DNA from: Clostridia bacterium | GTDB lineage: Bacteria; Bacillota; Clostridia; Oscillospirales; CAG-272 | Length of the DNA stretch: 7,891 nucleotides | Assembly: GCA_017452565.1 (NCBI GenBank) | Contig: JAFTMF010000014.1 | Coordinates: forward strand, 1 to 7,891 | Direction: 5' to 3' | Shown: positions 6,452 to 7,891 of the stretch, piece by piece | Layout of the letters: each line of letters begins with the position of its first letter | How positions within the stretch are numbered: the first letter of the stretch is position 1 | Made by a program: the position numbers and the translations under genes | Notes under the pieces: generated by a model | The model's database searches: none | Seen by the model: only the letters and a program-made list of their open reading frames with translations | What the model was told of the DNA's origin: nothing

Positions 6452-6505
6452 AACCGAAAAGTGAACGTTTTGTAAATATTTGTTGACAGCGCTTCATTGA
6501 ACCCA

Positions 6506-6537
6506 AAAAGCTCCTGCCCTTTCGGGCAGGAGCTTTT
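6506..6537 (-). terminator. Intrinsic terminator of the Asn/Gln-rich gene
   Basis: A perfect 14-bp stem (6506-6519 with 6524-6537) with a 4-nt loop lies 11 bp past the stop of the - strand gene. Its 3' side on that strand ends in TTTTT. It is well placed to insulate the downstream operon promoter. Confidence 0.88.
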
Positions 6538-6548
6538 GCGGATTTCAC

Positions 6549-6815
6549 TCAGCGGCAGTTCTGAGAATTGTTGGTGCTGTTATTGGACTTGTTCTGAGTG
6601 TTGTTCTGAGAGTTATTCTGAGACTTGTTCTGGGAGCTGTTGTTGGAATAATAGGTGTCGTTTGCGTTGTTGGAAGAGTTCTGGCTGTTCTGAGAGTTCT
6701 GAGAGTTGCTCATTTTGTTGTTGGTGTTGTTTTTTGCACTCTGCATATTCTGATTTCCTCCGTTTTGGTTGGTCTGCTTGTTCTGATTCTCAAAATTTTG
6801 GCTCATTTTTTTCAA
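6549..6815 (-). CDS. Small Asn/Gln/Ser-rich low-complexity protein, function unknown
   Basis: The 88-residue product has 31 Asn, 14 Gln and 16 Ser, so about 69% of it is these three residues, in irregular SQN and NNS repeats. It has few hydrophobic residues, no signal peptide and no membrane segment, and is expected to be disordered. It ends in NCR, with a single cysteine. The gene looks real: an AAAGGAG (6820-6826) precedes it and a strong terminator follows immediately. The start is uncertain. TTG at 6815 is 4 nt from the Shine-Dalgarno sequence, while ATG at 6806 (85 residues) is 13 nt away. Its composition recalls spore-associated small proteins such as gamma-type SASP, but the repeats of that family are not present, so no function is assigned. 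It is divergent from manA. A -10-like TATTAT on the - strand (6858-6863) overlaps the manA -10. Confidence 0.75.
   Translation of the reverse strand: MKKMSQNFENQNKQTNQNGGNQNMQSAKNNTNNKMSNSQNSQNSQNSSNNANDTYYSNNSSQNKSQNNSQNNTQNKSNNSTNNSQNCR
6678..6704 (-). repeat. Tandem 9-bp units encoding SQN repeats
   Basis: Three consecutive 9-bp units (GTTCTGGCT, GTTCTGAGA, GTTCTGAGA on the + strand) encode Ser-Gln-Asn three times. The two identical units suggest recent slippage-driven change in repeat number. Confidence 0.75.
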
Positions 6816-6819
6816 AAAT

Positions 6820-6826
6820 CTCCTTT
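6820..6826 (-). promoter_or_regulatory. Ribosome binding site with ambiguous start codon
   Basis: AAAGGAG on the - strand is 4 nt from the TTG at 6815 and 13 nt from the ATG at 6806. Neither spacing is ideal, so both starts are possible. Confidence 0.65.
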
Positions 6827-6833
6827 CAAAAGA

Positions 6834-6862
6834 TTTACAAATCCATTATTGTCTGCTATAAT
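6834..6862 (+). promoter_or_regulatory. Sigma-A-type promoter of manA
   Basis: TTTACA (6834-6839), a 17-bp spacer ending in TGC, and a perfect TATAAT (6857-6862) form a strong extended -10 promoter. Transcription should begin near 6869, about 34 nt before the manA ATG. No operator or riboswitch-like fold is evident in the short leader. Confidence 0.87.
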
Positions 6863-6902
6863 AGAGTTTATACAACGAATTCATCCGAAAAGGAGATTTT
6901 AT

Positions 6903-7811
6903 ATGGAACTCAAGAAATATCCTCTGAAGCTCTCCCCCGTCTGCAAAGAGATCATCTGGGGCGGCACCAAGCTGAAGTCCGAATTCGGCAAGGTTTGCGA
7001 TCTGGATAAGGTTGCCGAGAGCTGGGAGCTTACCGCTCGCTACGACGGTATGAATACCATTGAAAACGGTCCTCACGCCGGTATGACCCTTGCGGACTAT
7101 TTGGACGATGCCGCCAAAGGCTTCCCACTTCTGACCAAGCTCATCGACGCTTGCGATAAGCTGTCCATCCAGGTTCACCCCGACGATGCATACGCACAGG
7201 CAAACGAAGGCGAGTACGGCAAAACTGAGATGTGGTACATCGTAGACGCAGAGCCCGGTGCTCAGCTGGTGTACGGTTTGGAAAATTACAACAAGGAAAC
7301 CTTCGCCGCTGCTGCCAAGGACGGCACGCTGGAGCAGTACCTCCACTACGTGGACGTGCATCCCGGTGACGTTTTCTTCATCCCCGCAGGCTGCGTACAC
7401 GCCATCGGCGCAGGCATCCTGATTGCCGAGATTCAACAGTCCTCTAACGTCACCTACCGCGTTTACGATTACAACCGCCGCGGCAAGGACGGACAGCTCC
7501 GTCCCCTCCACGTGGAAAAGGCGCTGGACGTTATCATCGACTACACCGAGGAAGAGATCGACGCAATCCGCTTCTCCGACGGCAAGTATGACGGTGCGCT
7601 GGCAAACTGCAAGTATTTTGCAGTAGAGCGCCACGTTGGCGAGGTTACCCTGAACGTGCAGGGCAGCTTTATGCACGTGCTCTGCCTCTCCGGTGAAGGC
7701 ACCGTTGGCGGCGAGCCTATGAAGAAGGGCGACAGCTACTTCCTCCCCGCAGGTCTGGGCGAAGTCAAGGTAGAAGGCAACGCTGAGATCATCACCTCGG
7801 TTGCGAAGTAA
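6903..7811 (+). CDS. manA: Mannose-6-phosphate isomerase, class I
   Basis: The 302-residue product interconverts mannose 6-phosphate and fructose 6-phosphate in the cytoplasm. It links mannose use with glycolysis and with supply of mannose 6-phosphate for sugar nucleotides. It is a zinc-dependent cupin. The motif KLSIQVHPDD supplies Q90 and H92, GKTEMWYI supplies E109, and GCVHAIGAG supplies H166, the expected metal ligands; R186 in SNVTYRVYDYNR matches the active-site arginine. The opening KLSPVCKEIIWGGTKLK is typical of the Firmicutes short form (about 300-320 residues), so the protein is full length. A second cupin half (about 235-302) ends in the GDSYFLPAG region. The ATG at 6903 is chosen because GGAG lies 7 nt upstream and just downstream of a strong promoter; the frame extends upstream but that part lies before the transcription start. 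No sugar transporter or regulator gene is adjacent in the window. Confidence 0.96.
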   Translation: MELKKYPLKLSPVCKEIIWGGTKLKSEFGKVCDLDKVAESWELTARYDGMNTIENGPHAGMTLADYLDDAAKGFPLLTKLIDACDKLSIQVHPDDAYAQANEGEYGKTEMWYIVDAEPGAQLVYGLENYNKETFAAAAKDGTLEQYLHYVDVHPGDVFFIPAGCVHAIGAGILIAEIQQSSNVTYRVYDYNRRGKDGQLRPLHVEKALDVIIDYTEEEIDAIRFSDGKYDGALANCKYFAVERHVGEVTLNVQGSFMHVLCLSGEGTVGGEPMKKGDSYFLPAGLGEVKVEGNAEIITSVAK

Positions 7812-7864
7812 CAAGGGGCGTTGCCCCTTGACCCCACCGGAAACTTCTTGAAAGAAGTTTCCGG
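7812..7864. repeat. Two-hairpin intergenic element after manA
   Basis: Directly after the manA stop there are two hairpins: CAAGGGGC/GCCCCTTG (7812-7819 with 7823-7830) and a 12-bp stem (7837-7848 with 7853-7864) beginning CCGGAAACTTCT. Neither is followed by a T run on the + strand, so this is not a standard intrinsic terminator. Its GGGGC...GCCCC-TTGACCCC-CCGGAAACTT pattern resembles intergenic repeats I associate with Clostridia genomes. That resemblance is from memory and unverified. It may still end manA transcription or stabilise its 3' end. Confidence 0.6.
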
Positions 7865-7891
7865 ACTTCAAGAACTTCTAATAAGCGCGAC

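Noticed and set aside
6483..6488. Perfect TTGACA on the + strand
   Set aside because: No -10 lies at 16-18 bp downstream; the corresponding position falls in the 5' arm of the terminator hairpin, and no + strand gene follows.
6497..7009. Cys/Ser-rich open frame on the + strand across the Asn/Gln-rich gene
   Set aside because: It is the antisense reading of AAC/CAG-rich codons and runs through a terminator and the manA promoter. It has no ribosome binding site.
6846..7871. Long open frame on the - strand opposite manA (341 residues)
   Set aside because: manA has its metal ligands, promoter and ribosome binding site. The antisense frame is explained by the codon bias of manA.

Overview
The window looks like a chromosomal segment of a Gram-positive anaerobe of the class Clostridia, probably an Oscillospiraceae/Ruminococcaceae-type gut bacterium. 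The evidence is the Firmicutes-type mutS2, strong AGGAGG-like ribosome binding sites, consensus sigma-A promoters with extended -10 elements, short intergenic gaps, a DUF5685-like protein, and moderate GC content. The assignment rests on gene types and signals seen here; no database search was run. There are no rRNA or tRNA genes, CRISPR arrays, transposases or phage genes.

Left part, + strand (1-1565): the 3' end of mutS2 (Smr nuclease domain) overlaps by 4 bp a gene for a membrane protein with three bacterial PH (YdbS/YdbT-type) domains. Next (1604-3744), a near-perfect extended -10 promoter drives a monocistronic 689-residue protein. It has a CvpA-like four-helix membrane part and a very long soluble C-terminal region. 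A strong bidirectional terminator (3760-3795) ends this gene and the operon that converges on it.

Centre, - strand (6372 down to 3798): a four-gene operon in the order DUF5685-like protein, small TPR protein with a cysteine-rich octapeptide-repeat tail, J-domain/TPR protein with its own cysteine-rich tail, and a multi-pass membrane protein. The two middle proteins share a related TPR segment and both end in cysteine clusters. The first protein has CxxC and CxxH pairs and two aspartate-rich motifs. I see this operon as the best candidate for an undescribed system, possibly a chaperone-assisted metal-binding or membrane-associated pathway, but its function is unknown.

Right part: a small Asn/Gln/Ser-rich protein (- strand, 6549-6815, with its own terminator) is divergent from manA, a class I mannose-6-phosphate isomerase (+ strand, 6903-7811). 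manA has a clear promoter. The window ends in a two-hairpin sequence that resembles a dispersed intergenic repeat. No stretch longer than 300 bases lacks a gene.
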